DNA of 64,000 bases from Bradyrhizobium diazoefficiens USDA 110 (GCF_000011365.1 NC_004463.1:9041829-9105828); one strand, 5' to 3'. Positions 8,967-16,110 are shown, counted from the stretch's first letter. Numbers and translations: made by a program. The notes: generated by a model from the letters alone, not told the origin.

Positions 8967-9790
8967 TCGACCGCGGTCATGATCTTTCTATCGTGCGCCA
9001 GGCGAAGGTCCTGAAGCTGGCTCGCAGCACGGTCTACTATGAACCTCGGCCAGTTTCGGCCGAGGACCTTGCCTTGATGCGTCGGCTCGATGAGCTGCAT
9101 CTCGATTATCCCTTCGCGGGAGCGCGTATGCTGCGATCGTTGCTGCGGCGGGAGGGCGTATACGCCGGTCGCCGCCACATCGCGACGCTGATGAAGCGCA
9201 TGGGGATCGAGGCGGTCTATCGTCGCCCGAACACGAGCAAGCCGGCTCCGGGTCACAAGATCTACCCGTACCTGTTGCGCGGATTGAAGATCGAGCGGCC
9301 CGACCATGCGTGGGCAATGGACATCACCTACATTCCGATGCGGCGTGGCTTCGTCTATCTCGCGGCGGTCGTCGATGTGTTCAGCCGACGGGTCCTGGCC
9401 CATCGCGTCTCGATCACAATGGAGGCGGCCTTCTGCGTCCAAGCGGTCCAGGAGGCGTTGGCGAAGCACGGCAGACCCGAGATTTTCAACACGGATCAGG
9501 GCAGCCAGTTCACCAGCCTCGAGTTCACCGATGTGCTGCTGGACGCGAAGATCGCCATCAGCATGGACGGCAAGGGCGCCTGGCGCGACAACGTGTTTGT
9601 CGAGCGGCTCTGGCGCACGGTCAAATACGAAGAAGTTTATCTCCGCGCCTACGACAGCGTGTCCGAGGCGCGAGCGTCAATTGCCAAGTATCTGGCCTTC
9701 TACAATCAGGGACGCCCTCACTCGAGCCTTGACGGGCGCACGCCCGACGAGGCTTACTTCGGCACGCAAGCTATGGTGATGGCCGCATGA
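8963..9790 (+). CDS. IS3-family transposase OrfB (DDE integrase core)
   Basis: A 275-residue catalytic subunit with an HTH_21-like N-terminal part (YPFAGARMLRSLLRREG) and a retroviral-type integrase core: WAMDITYIPM (first Asp), FNTDQGSQFTS (second Asp) and WRDNVFVERLWRTVKYEEV (Glu), with the ending YNQGRPHSSLDGRTPDEAY. It is complete, so the element may still be able to move. Its start overlaps the OrfA stop; in this family an OrfAB fusion by -1 frameshifting is the usual active transposase, which I infer but cannot show. Confidence 0.95.
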   Translation: MIDRGHDLSIVRQAKVLKLARSTVYYEPRPVSAEDLALMRRLDELHLDYPFAGARMLRSLLRREGVYAGRRHIATLMKRMGIEAVYRRPNTSKPAPGHKIYPYLLRGLKIERPDHAWAMDITYIPMRRGFVYLAAVVDVFSRRVLAHRVSITMEAAFCVQAVQEALAKHGRPEIFNTDQGSQFTSLEFTDVLLDAKIAISMDGKGAWRDNVFVERLWRTVKYEEVYLRAYDSVSEARASIAKYLAFYNQGRPHSSLDGRTPDEAYFGTQAMVMAA

Positions 9791-9799
9791 CCGTCGCCG

Positions 9800-9856
9800 A
9801 CGATTTTGTCGTCGCTCTGGTCGGGCTACGCCCTCCCGACGCAACGACAAAATCGT
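9800..9856. repeat. Large hairpin at the 3' end of the IS3-family element
   Basis: Perfect 13-bp arms ACGATTTTGTCGT (9800-9812) and ACGACAAAATCGT (9844-9856), with a nested GTCGGG/CCCGAC stem. It lies between the OrfB stop and the right terminal repeat and may be a bidirectional terminator or shield the transposase from outside transcription. Confidence 0.8.
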
Positions 9857-10237
9857 AAAGCCCCGCGTTCAGCATAACCCGGCAGGAATCCACTTAAATC
9901 CAGCGCGGCGCTGTCCAAACAACCGGGGCCAGCTCTGAGGTCGAGGGCCGCGTCAAGGCGATCAGCGGTAACCGCAGACGCATTTAAAGTGGTCATGGGT
10001 GTGGGAATTTTCGGTTAGCGTTGCCGCTGAGCGGCTGCATTACCTCGGCTATGAGCCGATGACGGACAAGGTGTCCGTCAGGCAGTCACGGGCGCGCCCT
10101 CGAATCGCGCAACGTCGCCATGAGTGGTACATAGCAGAACGGGACCTCAACCGCAATACGAAAAGTCAAATCAAGTTTTGTTACAAGTTGTATAGTTATG
10201 GGTTTGCGCTCTACCGCCCCTCATCGACTCGTTAGTT

Positions 10238-10260
10238 TCGGTAGCCGAGTCGGCTACCGA
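10238..10260. promoter_or_regulatory. 23-bp palindrome with 1-bp centre
   Basis: Arms TCGGTAGCCGA and TCGGCTACCGA are perfect inverted copies around a single G. It sits in a 580-base stretch without a gene (9997-10579) whose second part is AT-rich, about 320 bases upstream of the AlpA-like gene. A dimeric repressor site or a recombinase core site are both possible. Confidence 0.55.
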
Positions 10261-10268
10261 CCCAAAAA

Positions 10269-10291
10269 GTAGATACACCGCGTAGATACAC
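10269..10291 (+). repeat. Two direct GTAGATACAC repeats
   Basis: GTAGATACAC occurs at 10269-10278 and 10282-10291, 13 bases apart, directly after the palindrome and before the AT-rich stretch 10300-10400. They may be binding sites for an excisionase-like protein such as the one encoded downstream. Confidence 0.45.
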
Positions 10292-10579
10292 GTCGAAACG
10301 GCAAGATTTTAACATATTGAAATATAATAGGAAATCTCATCATTACCTGTGGTTACATTCCGCTAGGGAGCGCCATTTAAAGAAAATAATACAATAAAAT
10401 CAGCTAGATAGCCCCAGAGGGCCATTCATATTACACACCTGTTTGCACATCATTGGCATGATGACCGCAATGCTCTTTCTGTCGTCAGCGCCGCGAAGCG
10501 GCGGAATGCCGCCATTAAAAGCAGCCGATCTCCGAGTTGGGGCAGTCGCTCTCGAAATGGAGGATGGGGAGAAGCGGTA

Positions 10580-10838
10580 GTGGCACGTCAAGCTGCATTG
10601 CCGCCAACTCTGCCGCCGCGCCTAATCGATCGTGAGGCCTCCGCAGCATATGCCTCGGTTAGCCCGAACACGTTTGACCTTCTCGTGACGGCGGGAAGCA
10701 TGCCCAAGCCGCGGGTCATTCCGGGTACGAGACGACTGGCTTGGGACGTTCGCGAACTCGAGCGCGATCGACGCTCTGCCTCACCACGGGGAAGAGCACG
10801 CGACCGGCGTTGACGCCGATGTTGGTTGGGAGAGGTAG
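10580..10838 (+). pseudogene. AlpA-like (excisionase-type) DNA-binding protein, frameshifted
   Basis: A small helix-turn-helix protein of the AlpA/Xis kind: RLIDREASAAYASVSPNTFD, LVTAGSMPKPRVIPGTRRLAWDVREL. The frame then turns into an arginine-rich tail. With one base removed near 10765 it continues AIDALPHHGEEHATGVDADV and stops at 10836-10838, four bases before the ATG of the integrase remnant. AlpA-type genes usually sit directly upstream of a tyrosine recombinase, as here. It would assist excision or regulate the integrase. Confidence 0.72.
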
Positions 10839-10841
10839 GCC

Positions 10842-11126
10842 ATGCCTCGCAAACTGCCACCAAACGTCGAGCGCAACGTCGTCAAGGGGCATGCGTATCT
10901 GTCGTTTCGGATCGGAAAGGCTTGGCATCTGCCACAGTACGGGGACGCCTCAACACCTGCCGGCGCGACGCGGTTCAACCGCAAGGTTCGGCAGCAACAG
11001 AGATATGCCAAACAGCGCGCCGAGCGCCTGGCCGCGATGACGCCCCGACAGCGAGCGACGCACGACGCCTGGCACCGAGCCCGTCGCCCGGGCCTATGGG
11101 AGGCTATTTGGTTTTTTCTGAGATGA
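10842..11126 (+). pseudogene. Integrase N-terminus fused to another frame
   Basis: The first 26 residues (MPRKLPPNVERNVVKGHAYL then SFRIGK) are what I remember as the conserved start of rhizobial tyrosine recombinases located after AlpA-type genes. From about 10920 the frame changes character: a basic, Gln/Arg-rich 68-residue segment (FNRKVRQQQRYAKQRAERL, ATHDAWHRARRPGLWEA) ending in a hydrophobic tail. None of the catalytic R-H-R-Y parts is present. I read it as an internal deletion that removed nearly the whole integrase. The downstream segment may belong to a separate small phage protein. Confidence 0.55.
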
Positions 11127-11136
11127 AGTGTCGACT

Positions 11137-11311
11137 ATGCCTGTTCGGCCGAATGGTGGGATTGTCCCAACGACAGCCGCCGAATTAGAAGCGATGTTGG
11201 TTGGGGATCCTATCCGATGACGCGAAGACGCTCTTCGACGTCATTGTGTTCGACGGGTCAAATCCTGCGGCCTCGGTTACGCGAAAGTCTCGTAAGAAGG
11301 CTCGCAAATGA
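11137..11311 (+). pseudogene. Small hypothetical gene, frameshifted
   Basis: Starts MPVRPNGGIVPTTAAELEAM and stops at 11218-11220. Changing the frame by one base near 11216 gives DDAKTLFDVIVFDGSNPAAS and a basic end TRKSRKKARK whose TGA overlaps the ATG of the small membrane gene (ATGA). The perfect overlap supports the joined reading. No family recognised. Confidence 0.45.
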
Positions 11312-11403
11312 ACCGTGGCTCGCTTCGCAATCGTCAGGCCGTCGCGTGGGCAATACTTCTTGCCGGCCTCGGGCTGTTCGTCGCGCTCTATCCTCCTTGG
11401 TAA
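11308..11403 (+). CDS. Single-pass membrane peptide (31 aa)
   Basis: ATG eight bases after an AGAAGG ribosome-binding site. The product is MNRGSLRNRQ followed by one hydrophobic segment (AVAWAILLAGLGLFVALY) and PPW. This is one of three tiny membrane peptides in 11.3-14.4 kb. Function unknown; lysis-type or membrane-adaptor roles would be guesses. Confidence 0.5.
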   Translation: MNRGSLRNRQAVAWAILLAGLGLFVALYPPW

Positions 11404-11556
11404 GGGCCTTTGGGGAGGCCCTGCAAACGCCCGTTGATGTGGCCGAGGAAGCTGTCACATTACTTTGACGTACAGGTGCCAATTTTGTAGGCGCTGGGAT
11501 TTCGGAGCCCAGACCGGAATACGCGGCGAACGCTGCCAAGCGAATATATTCCGCTT

Positions 11557-11793
11557 GTGCAGCGTTCAGGATCCTCTCAATTTCGGGAGTTCGGCGTGTT
11601 TGATGCTGAAATGACTGCGCTGCTCAGGGCGGTGCTCGACGAAGTTTGCGAAAATATTCCTGTAAGCGAAACGGGCGCCAGAGCGTACGTTGCTTCGAAG
11701 CTGCTCGATGCTGCGGCACATGGACAGCTCTCAACCGACGCGTTGAAAGCGGCGGGTCGCAAGGCCTTGAACCCACCAACGATGTGGCGCTGA
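11557..11793 (+). CDS. Conserved small hypothetical protein (78 aa)
   Basis: The core reads GVFDAEMTALLRAVLDEVC, ETGARAYVASKLLDAAAHG and ends APTMWR-like (LNPPTMWR). I recall many close relatives in bradyrhizobia, all of unknown function. The GTG at about 11596 is an alternative start that would begin at the conserved GVFDAE segment. Mostly helical and probably cytoplasmic. Confidence 0.62.
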   Translation: MQRSGSSQFREFGVFDAEMTALLRAVLDEVCENIPVSETGARAYVASKLLDAAAHGQLSTDALKAAGRKALNPPTMWR

Positions 11794-11807
11794 TTATCCG
11801 CTCCACA

Positions 11808-11947
11808 TCACTCGATCACATCGTATTCGAAGGCGACGCCCTCCGGGTCGTTCTCCTCGAACCATCGTTCCGCGGCGTCCACCGTCGCGAAGACTTGATG
11901 TGATCGACGTCGCCGACCTGCTTGGCGGTGTTCACATAGACGCCCAC
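11808..11947 (-). pseudogene. Small hypothetical gene, frameshifted
   Basis: From a GTG at 11947 the frame reads VGVYVNTAKQVGDVDHIK; one missing base near 11893 then separates it from VFATVDAAERWFEENDPEG and FEYDVIE. The second half is a compact segment seen in bradyrhizobial small proteins. Joined length is about 46 residues. Converges on the gene ending at 11793. Function unknown. Confidence 0.5.
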
Positions 11948-12025
11948 CGTTGTGTTCCTTTTCAAAACTCGAGCCGGCGCTGTCCGTATCTAACCCAGTG
12001 TCCGAACCTGATTTAAGGGCCTAAC

Positions 12026-12268
12026 ATGGTAGAAGGCAAGCCAGCGGGGAAAGGCGATCCCACGTCCCGCGCGGGCAACAGGAAGGCTGAGCCATTGATC
12101 AACATTGCTGAGTGCCGCGAGCAGGCTAACCACTACAAGAGACTTTCTGGCGTGAGCGGCATTTCCAAGGATCGCGCCGCCGCCCTGAAAAACATCGCCC
12201 GAAGTTTCGTGGGTTTGGCTGGCCAGCTGGATAGACTGGCTTCCCGTGCGAGGAACGAGCAGAGGTAA
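12026..12268 (+). CDS. Conserved small hypothetical protein (80 aa)
   Basis: A disordered, charged N-terminus is followed by the helical segment CREQANHYKRLSGVSGISKD, AALKNIARSFVGLAGQLDRL. I recall this C-terminal segment from many bradyrhizobial proteins of unknown function. ATG at 12026 follows an ACATGG context without a strong ribosome-binding site. Confidence 0.55.
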   Translation: MVEGKPAGKGDPTSRAGNRKAEPLINIAECREQANHYKRLSGVSGISKDRAAALKNIARSFVGLAGQLDRLASRARNEQR

Positions 12269-12573
12269 GCAGCCTCAGCTGATGGCCTTAGTTACCAAGG
12301 TCGGCGGTTCTTTTTTTTGACCTTGGGAAATTTACGGTGGGCGCCGGTTCACGCTGGTGGGCCTAGCACTCCCGGCGCTCAAATCCGCAATTGGATCGGC
12401 AACCGGGAGCATTGGGGCTGGAATTGCCATGCCCAGCCATGTCGGCCCTCCAAGTGACAATACGTAGAAAACCGAAGTCCGGTAGTTGTCCGGACTCCAT
12501 TTTCGGAACGGGGTGTTCTACTGAAGGAACACCGGCGCGATTTGAGCACTAATTTTTTTGTTATTCCGGGAAT

Positions 12574-12607
12574 GCCGCAGTGGGGCTGGAACCACGCTGC
12601 GGCTTTT
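12574..12607 (+). terminator. Hairpin with T-run
   Basis: Stem GCCGCAG/CTGCGGC with a 16-base loop, followed by TTTT. Upstream at 12512-12533 lies a smaller GGTGTTC/GAACACC hairpin. The stretch 12269-12695 holds no gene I can support. Confidence 0.5.
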
Positions 12608-12695
12608 CCCATTCGGGGCGTACTGGTCCCAGCTGCGTTCCGTCGGGCAAACACTAACCTTTGACCCCTGCGGTAGCCTGCATCATAACTGTCAC

Positions 12696-12890
12696 ATGAA
12701 GAAAGGCGACGTGACGTGCCCTGATTGTTCGGCGGGATCTCGCCGGATCGAACTTGAATCCCGCAAGGGCAACGCCGGGCACTACAAGTGCCTGATCTGT
12801 GAGCGCGTCCTAGAGGTCTTCGACGGCTCCCGGGAGATTGCTTATCGGCTCGCCGTACAGCCGTCCGACTTGCATCCTGTGAGAGAGTAA
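12696..12890 (+). CDS. Small zinc-ribbon protein (64 aa)
   Basis: From the ATG at 12696 it reads MKKGDVTCPDCSAGSRRIEL, then GHYKCLICERVLEVFDGS and EIAYRLAVQPSDL. Two CxxC pairs (CPDC and CLIC) are spaced as in a zinc ribbon. Common in bradyrhizobia; function unknown. The frame is open upstream but that part is not protein-like. It is followed by a GCCGCC/GGCGGC hairpin (12892-12909). Confidence 0.7.
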   Translation: MKKGDVTCPDCSAGSRRIELESRKGNAGHYKCLICERVLEVFDGSREIAYRLAVQPSDLHPVRE

Positions 12891-12912
12891 GGCCGCCTCA
12901 GTTGGCGGCGCC

Positions 12913-13187
12913 TTATTGGTCCCTCTTCAGCTTGCGCCGGCCCCAGTGAGGCTCTTTGCCCTTCGGGTTAAACTCCGGGACGTGGTGGCGGTTCAATGCC
13001 CGCATGACCCCGATGCTGGCAAACATACTCGGGCCTCCACCTTCATCGCGGCTTGCCATTCCGATGCGGCGTGCTCTTTCTTCGGCGACGCGGCGATGTA
13101 CTCGCCGGCGTCGAGCTGCGTCACCAGTATGCGATCGCCGATCGTGATCGGATCCTCGAAACGCCGACCCCAGCCTCGTTCCGTCAT
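12913..13187 (-). pseudogene. Hypothetical protein (MTERGWGRRFEDPI type), frameshifted
   Basis: The N-terminal half reads MTERGWGRRFEDPITIGD, LVTQLDAGEYIAASPKKEH and SEWQAAMKV. A shift at about 13033 is needed to reach the remaining conserved part, FASIGVMRALNRHHVPEFNP and WGRRKLKRDQ. I recall this two-part protein from bradyrhizobia. The N-terminal motif recurs in the small gene at 14414-14574. The ATG overlaps the stop of the neighbouring gene (ATGA). Confidence 0.6.
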
Positions 13188-13373
13188 TCCTTCCGCTTCA
13201 GCTCAGGTCTCGCGGCAGCAATGGCGCGTTCAACCTCGTCGGCCAGAACTGTCAGATGCTCGGCCAGCCTTGTGAACATCTCGCTTCTTGGGTTCAGTAG
13301 CAAGATCGCGGATCAAGGCGCACTCGGCAGCATCCGTGCGGAGCTTTTCTAACTGAGCCTGCATGTCCTTCAT
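13184..13373 (-). pseudogene. Small helical protein, frameshifted
   Basis: Starts MKDMQAQLEKLRTDAAECAL, IRDLATEPKKR; the frame then fails at about 13285. One base over it continues MFTRLAEHLTVLADEVERAI and ends ARPELKRKE, with its TGA overlapping the ATG of the next gene. The same helical protein is frequent in bradyrhizobia; function unknown. Confidence 0.6.
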
Positions 13374-13554
13374 TGCGACCGGTTCCGTTCCCGATGAGGA
13401 ACTATACCGCTTTGGGCACAAGTGGACAGAACTGATTGCCGGTTTTTCCTATGCTCGTCACCACCTGGCGACCCCATTACCGCCAAGGTCACCTCCAACG
13501 GCCCCGGCCTCCACACTTCAAAAGCCCCCATGGCCGGGGCCGTTTTTAAGGTGG

Positions 13555-13848
13555 CTACCGATAGCCCATGTCGCCGATCGGCCCTTTTGCGTTCCAGTTG
13601 AAATCCGGTCGTACGTCTGCGCCGCGCCCGGCGCAGGCGGTGCAGACGAAGCGCGGCTCGACATCTGACAGCCGAACATCGTCGGGCCAGCGATCGGTGC
13701 CGAGCGCAACGTGACGGCCGCAGGGGCAATACATGAGGACGCCGCGCAAGCCCATCTCGCGCATCTCGCCAAAGGTGATCTTGATTGGCCGACCCTCGGC
13801 GTGCGTGGGCGTGTGGCGGCGGGCAGGGTGAGGCATGCCGAGATCCAA
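13555..13848 (-). CDS. Zinc-binding small hypothetical protein (97 aa)
   Basis: Reads RPIKITFGEMREMGLRGVL, MYCPCGRHVALGTDRWPDDV, RLSDVEPRFVCTACAGRGAD and VRPDFNWNAKGPIGDMGYR. CPC and CTAC pairs with a nearby His suggest a structural zinc site. Related proteins are common in bradyrhizobia. It is one of the few intact frames in this stretch. The start is uncertain; the ATG at 13836 is an alternative. Confidence 0.68.
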   Translation of the reverse strand: MDLGMPHPARRHTPTHAEGRPIKITFGEMREMGLRGVLMYCPCGRHVALGTDRWPDDVRLSDVEPRFVCTACAGRGADVRPDFNWNAKGPIGDMGYR

Positions 13849-14037
13849 CCGCTGCGCGGGCGACAGTCAAATTATCGATTACTGGTGGCTCGGACCGCGC
13901 GCGAGCTACTGCGCGTCGTGGGTGTGGAAAAGCGCTCACTGCGATCGACAGCGGTTTTGCGCCCGCCGGCCGAGGCGGTGAACGACGAGAGCGCGGGGCT
14001 TCGGTCCCGCGCCCAGATCAGCGGAAAATGGTTGTTC

Positions 14038-14184
14038 CTATATTGAAGGGCTGACGGATCCGCAGGGCTCATGGGTTAGGAGCACGTGCCCGTGCCAACA
14101 TTCACGGTGCGTTTGGGCGAAGCCAATCAAGGCCAGGATAATCAAAGCCACTGCGACGCATCCGGCTACAACGTTCTGCATCAT
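14038..14184 (-). CDS. Small membrane peptide (48 aa)
   Basis: Starts at the first of two adjacent ATGs, with GGAG nine bases upstream. One hydrophobic segment (VAGCVAVALIILALIGFA) is followed by a polar Cys/His-containing tail (HRECWHGHVL, HEPCGSV). Function unknown. Confidence 0.45.
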   Translation of the reverse strand: MMQNVVAGCVAVALIILALIGFAQTHRECWHGHVLLTHEPCGSVSPSI

Positions 14185-14257
14185 GGCTGCCACTCCAGGT
14201 AAACTGTGACTGGCTTACTCGGCCAGGCTCCGCCTCGCTGCCGCGCACCGCGCTGGG

Positions 14258-14298
14258 CGCCCGGTCACCGAGTGATCACCGCGGACGGTGACCGGGCG
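14258..14298. repeat. 13-bp inverted repeat (hairpin)
   Basis: Perfect arms CGCCCGGTCACCG and CGGTGACCGGGCG around a 15-base loop. Shares the core GCCCGGTCA with the hairpin at 3-40. It lies between two tiny membrane-peptide genes on the minus strand. Confidence 0.75.
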
Positions 14299-14321
14299 GA
14301 CAAGCTATCTGGCGGGCCTTC

Positions 14322-14417
14322 TCAAAGCGGCGTGAGAATCTGCCAGATGACCACCAGCACCACGACCACCATCATGACGTAGATAATCCTACGGCCGGTC
14401 TGGTTTATTTGGCTCAT
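14322..14417 (-). CDS. Small membrane peptide (31 aa)
   Basis: MSQINQTGRRIIYVMM followed by a valine-rich hydrophobic run (VVVVLVVIWQILTPL). Starts with ATG at 14417, overlapping the end of the frameshifted gene at 14414-14574 (ATGA). Likely a single-pass inner-membrane peptide of unknown function. Confidence 0.45.
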   Translation of the reverse strand: MSQINQTGRRIIYVMMVVVVLVVIWQILTPL

Positions 14418-14574
14418 CGGATCACCCTGCACGGTTTGCCCTTCTTGCGCAGTGGCCCGCCATCTGGTGTCGGCCCTCCGAGGTGCAAGGCCCACATGAT
14501 GCCACCCCCCAGCTTGCGCCCGTCTACCTCGATCGGATCATCCTCGAACGGGCGCCCCAGCCTTGATCGGTCAT
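14414..14574 (-). pseudogene. Hypothetical protein (MTDQGWG type), frameshifted
   Basis: From the ATG at 14574 the frame reads MTDQGWGARS and stops soon; one base over, the conserved part RPFEDDPIEVDGRKLGGG, MWALHLGGPTPDGGPLRKKG continues to the stop at 14414. The expected sequence is MTDQGWGRPFEDDPI, so a single C is missing near 14553. It shares its N-terminal motif with the gene at 12913-13187. Function unknown. Confidence 0.6.
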
Positions 14575-14598
14575 TGCCACGGGCTGACACCGCCTGCG

Positions 14599-14823
14599 CT
14601 ATCTGGCGAAACCGGAGTCTAGAAGCTTCAGAGTCGAAATCGGCCACTTGCCGTCGTGGCCACCGATCGAGATCCGGAGCCCGTGCACCTCGTCAAGGAA
14701 GACGTGATCAACCGTCCCCGCCTTACCGTCGGTCAGGATAGCCCCCCTGCCGATTAGCTCCGTCTCGGCAGCATGAAGTTCTCGAAGGATGTTCGTCGCT
14801 CGTTTGGTCCAGTCATCGGACAT
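14599..14823 (-). CDS. Conserved small hypothetical protein (74 aa)
   Basis: MSDDWTKRATNILRELHAAE, LIGRGAILTDGKAGTVDHV and LDEVHGLRISIGGHDGKW. I recall close relatives in bradyrhizobia without known function. Another ATG two codons upstream (14829) is possible. Intact. Confidence 0.6.
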   Translation of the reverse strand: MSDDWTKRATNILRELHAAETELIGRGAILTDGKAGTVDHVFLDEVHGLRISIGGHDGKWPISTLKLLDSGFAR

Positions 14824-14995
14824 GGTCATGCCCTACGCGGCTGGCGGATTAGTGAAGATCAGTCAGAGCGGCAGATGCATTGAGGCCATCGGCGCTTCGC
14901 GCGAATCAGTGCCGCCAACCGTCCTTGTCGAGCTCGACCCTGAAACCTTCCGGCAGCCGCGGCGTCTCGCCTTCGGTCACGACTTGCAGCGCGGC

Positions 14996-15118
14996 TTACT
15001 TCGGTGGGCGCAAATCGCCTTGAAGCCACCGGCCATTGGAATGCATGGAATCTTCATGCGCTGCGAATGTCGTAAGTGCGTGATTGCAGACAGCGCAGCG
15101 AAACCTGTGCAAGTCCAC
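14996..15118 (-). CDS. Tiny zinc-finger-like protein (40 aa)
   Basis: From a GTG at 15118: VDLHRFRCAVCNHALTTFA, HEDSMHSNGRWLQGDLRPPK. A CxxC pair and two His residues suggest metal binding. I recall this peptide from bradyrhizobia. Start codon is the least certain point. The 14824-14995 stretch holds nothing I can support. Confidence 0.5.
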   Translation of the reverse strand: MDLHRFRCAVCNHALTTFAAHEDSMHSNGRWLQGDLRPPK

Positions 15119-15120
15119 GC

Positions 15121-15255
15121 TTAGGCTTGCTGACTGCGAATGTCGAGTTCGGCCGCGTCGATCAACGCTTTGGCGGCGGCAAATTGCCCAATTAGCGTGT
15201 CGAGAACGGCGGCTTGGGCTTGGATGGTGGCGATGTTGGCAGCGATTGTTGCCAT
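15121..15255 (-). CDS. Small coiled-coil peptide (44 aa)
   Basis: MATIAANIATIQAQAAVLDT, LIGQFAAAKALIDAAELDIR. An alanine-rich, almost perfectly helical peptide from an ATG at 15255. It directly precedes the preceding tiny zinc-finger gene on the same strand. Function unknown. Confidence 0.45.
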   Translation of the reverse strand: MATIAANIATIQAQAAVLDTLIGQFAAAKALIDAAELDIRSQQA

Positions 15256-15276
15256 GATGGAGCATTTCGTTTTTTG

Positions 15277-15815
15277 CTAGGTGGGATCGTAGTCGGTCGC
15301 AGCGAAGCCGCCGAACGACGGCCACGGTGCTGCGGGTTCAGGCGCGGGCATGATCGGCTTGTAAGCCGGCTTCGGCAGCGGCGGTGGTGGTGACGGCGGC
15401 GCAGGTGGTGCGGCTGGCGCTGGCTGCTCTACACGCGAAGGGAGAGGAGCAGACGCGACCTTCACGATCGGCGGAGCCGGAAGCGCTGGAAGAGATGCTG
15501 CGCGAGCCTTGGCGCGATCGATGCGCTCTCCCAGTCCTTCCAACAGGCTAAACTCAACCCGCTCCTGGAACGCATTGACGCGAACATGCTTGCCGATCAG
15601 CTCCAGGCGGCGCAGTCGATCACTCAACCTGATCTTCTTGACGTGACCGACTTGCCTACGCTCCTCGCCCGCCCCTTCGTATAGCGCGTCGATCTCGACA
15701 CCGGCAACGAGGCCTTGCCGCCAAATTTCCGGCCAAGCGTCTATGGGCTTGAGGTCGCCGCGCTCGTCGTACAGGTCAGCAAGGTCGGCTTCAGCTTCAT
15801 CGGCTAGCGGCGACG
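15277..15815 (-). pseudogene. Terminase small subunit C-terminal part plus proline-rich tail
   Basis: The open frame (which lacks an ATG) contains ADLADLYDERGDLKPIDAWP, EIWRQGLVAGVEIDALYEG, VGHVKKIRLSDRLRRLELIG and KHVRVNAFQERVE. This is the C-terminal half of the Terminase_2-type small subunit, which recognises phage DNA. The N-terminal DNA-binding half is missing upstream. The C-terminus is a Pro/Ala-rich low-complexity tail (PAPAAPPAPPSPPPPLPK). It is a second terminase small-subunit relic, of a different family from the one at 2105-2470. Confidence 0.62.
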
Positions 15816-15971
15816 ATGACGAGCAGGGCCCGTGAGTGCCTCGGGCAAACGAACAGCTCTCAGCTAGCGATCGGGCTTTGCGCGCCCCTCAGAATGTCTT
15901 GCTTTCGGCAGAACAGGGCGCAACATCTGGCTTGCCATATTCACTGTCCGGACGGCGCCCGCTGGATTCAT

Positions 15972-15986
15972 TGTACGTTACGTACA
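15972..15986. promoter_or_regulatory. 15-bp palindrome TGTACG-TTA-CGTACA
   Basis: Perfect 6-bp arms around TTA in a 295-base stretch without a gene (15816-16110). Possibly an operator upstream of the gene at 16111; no direct evidence. Confidence 0.35.
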
Positions 15987-16110
15987 GAAGCGGCGCGTTA
16001 CGAACCCAATTGACCCTTCAGGGCTGTCCCTAGAGAAAGGACATCAAATCACAGCGCTCCGCGGAGTCAGCTATGCTCCACCGCAGGCACGCGGTTAAGG
16101 AGGAGAGGAT

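Larger units (their letters stand above)
8604..9896 (+). mobile_element. IS3-family insertion sequence
   Basis: About 1.29 kb with two overlapping transposase frames. Imperfect terminal inverted repeats are TGAGTGGATTTTCTGCC on the left and, read inward, TAAGTGGATTCCTGCC on the right. A large hairpin lies between the transposase stop and the right end. I see no clear target-site duplication, so the exact ends are uncertain by a few bases. It interrupts a prophage gene. Confidence 0.88.
8399..9996 (-). pseudogene. Small prophage gene split by the IS3-family element
   Basis: The 3' part (8399-8603) reads ICEASSLIAEVMVLHDRPGF, YVERLERELAAMQSKDD and ARRRLAARGANDNGKSKV. A matching 5' part is found beyond the insertion: from the ATG at 9996 the frame reads MTTLNASAVTADRLDAALDL and is open to the IS edge at 9897. 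Joined, the two give a helical protein of about 100 residues of the kind found next to prophage excisionase/replication genes. Only a weak ribosome-binding site precedes the ATG, so the 5' part is less certain than the 3' part. Confidence 0.6.
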
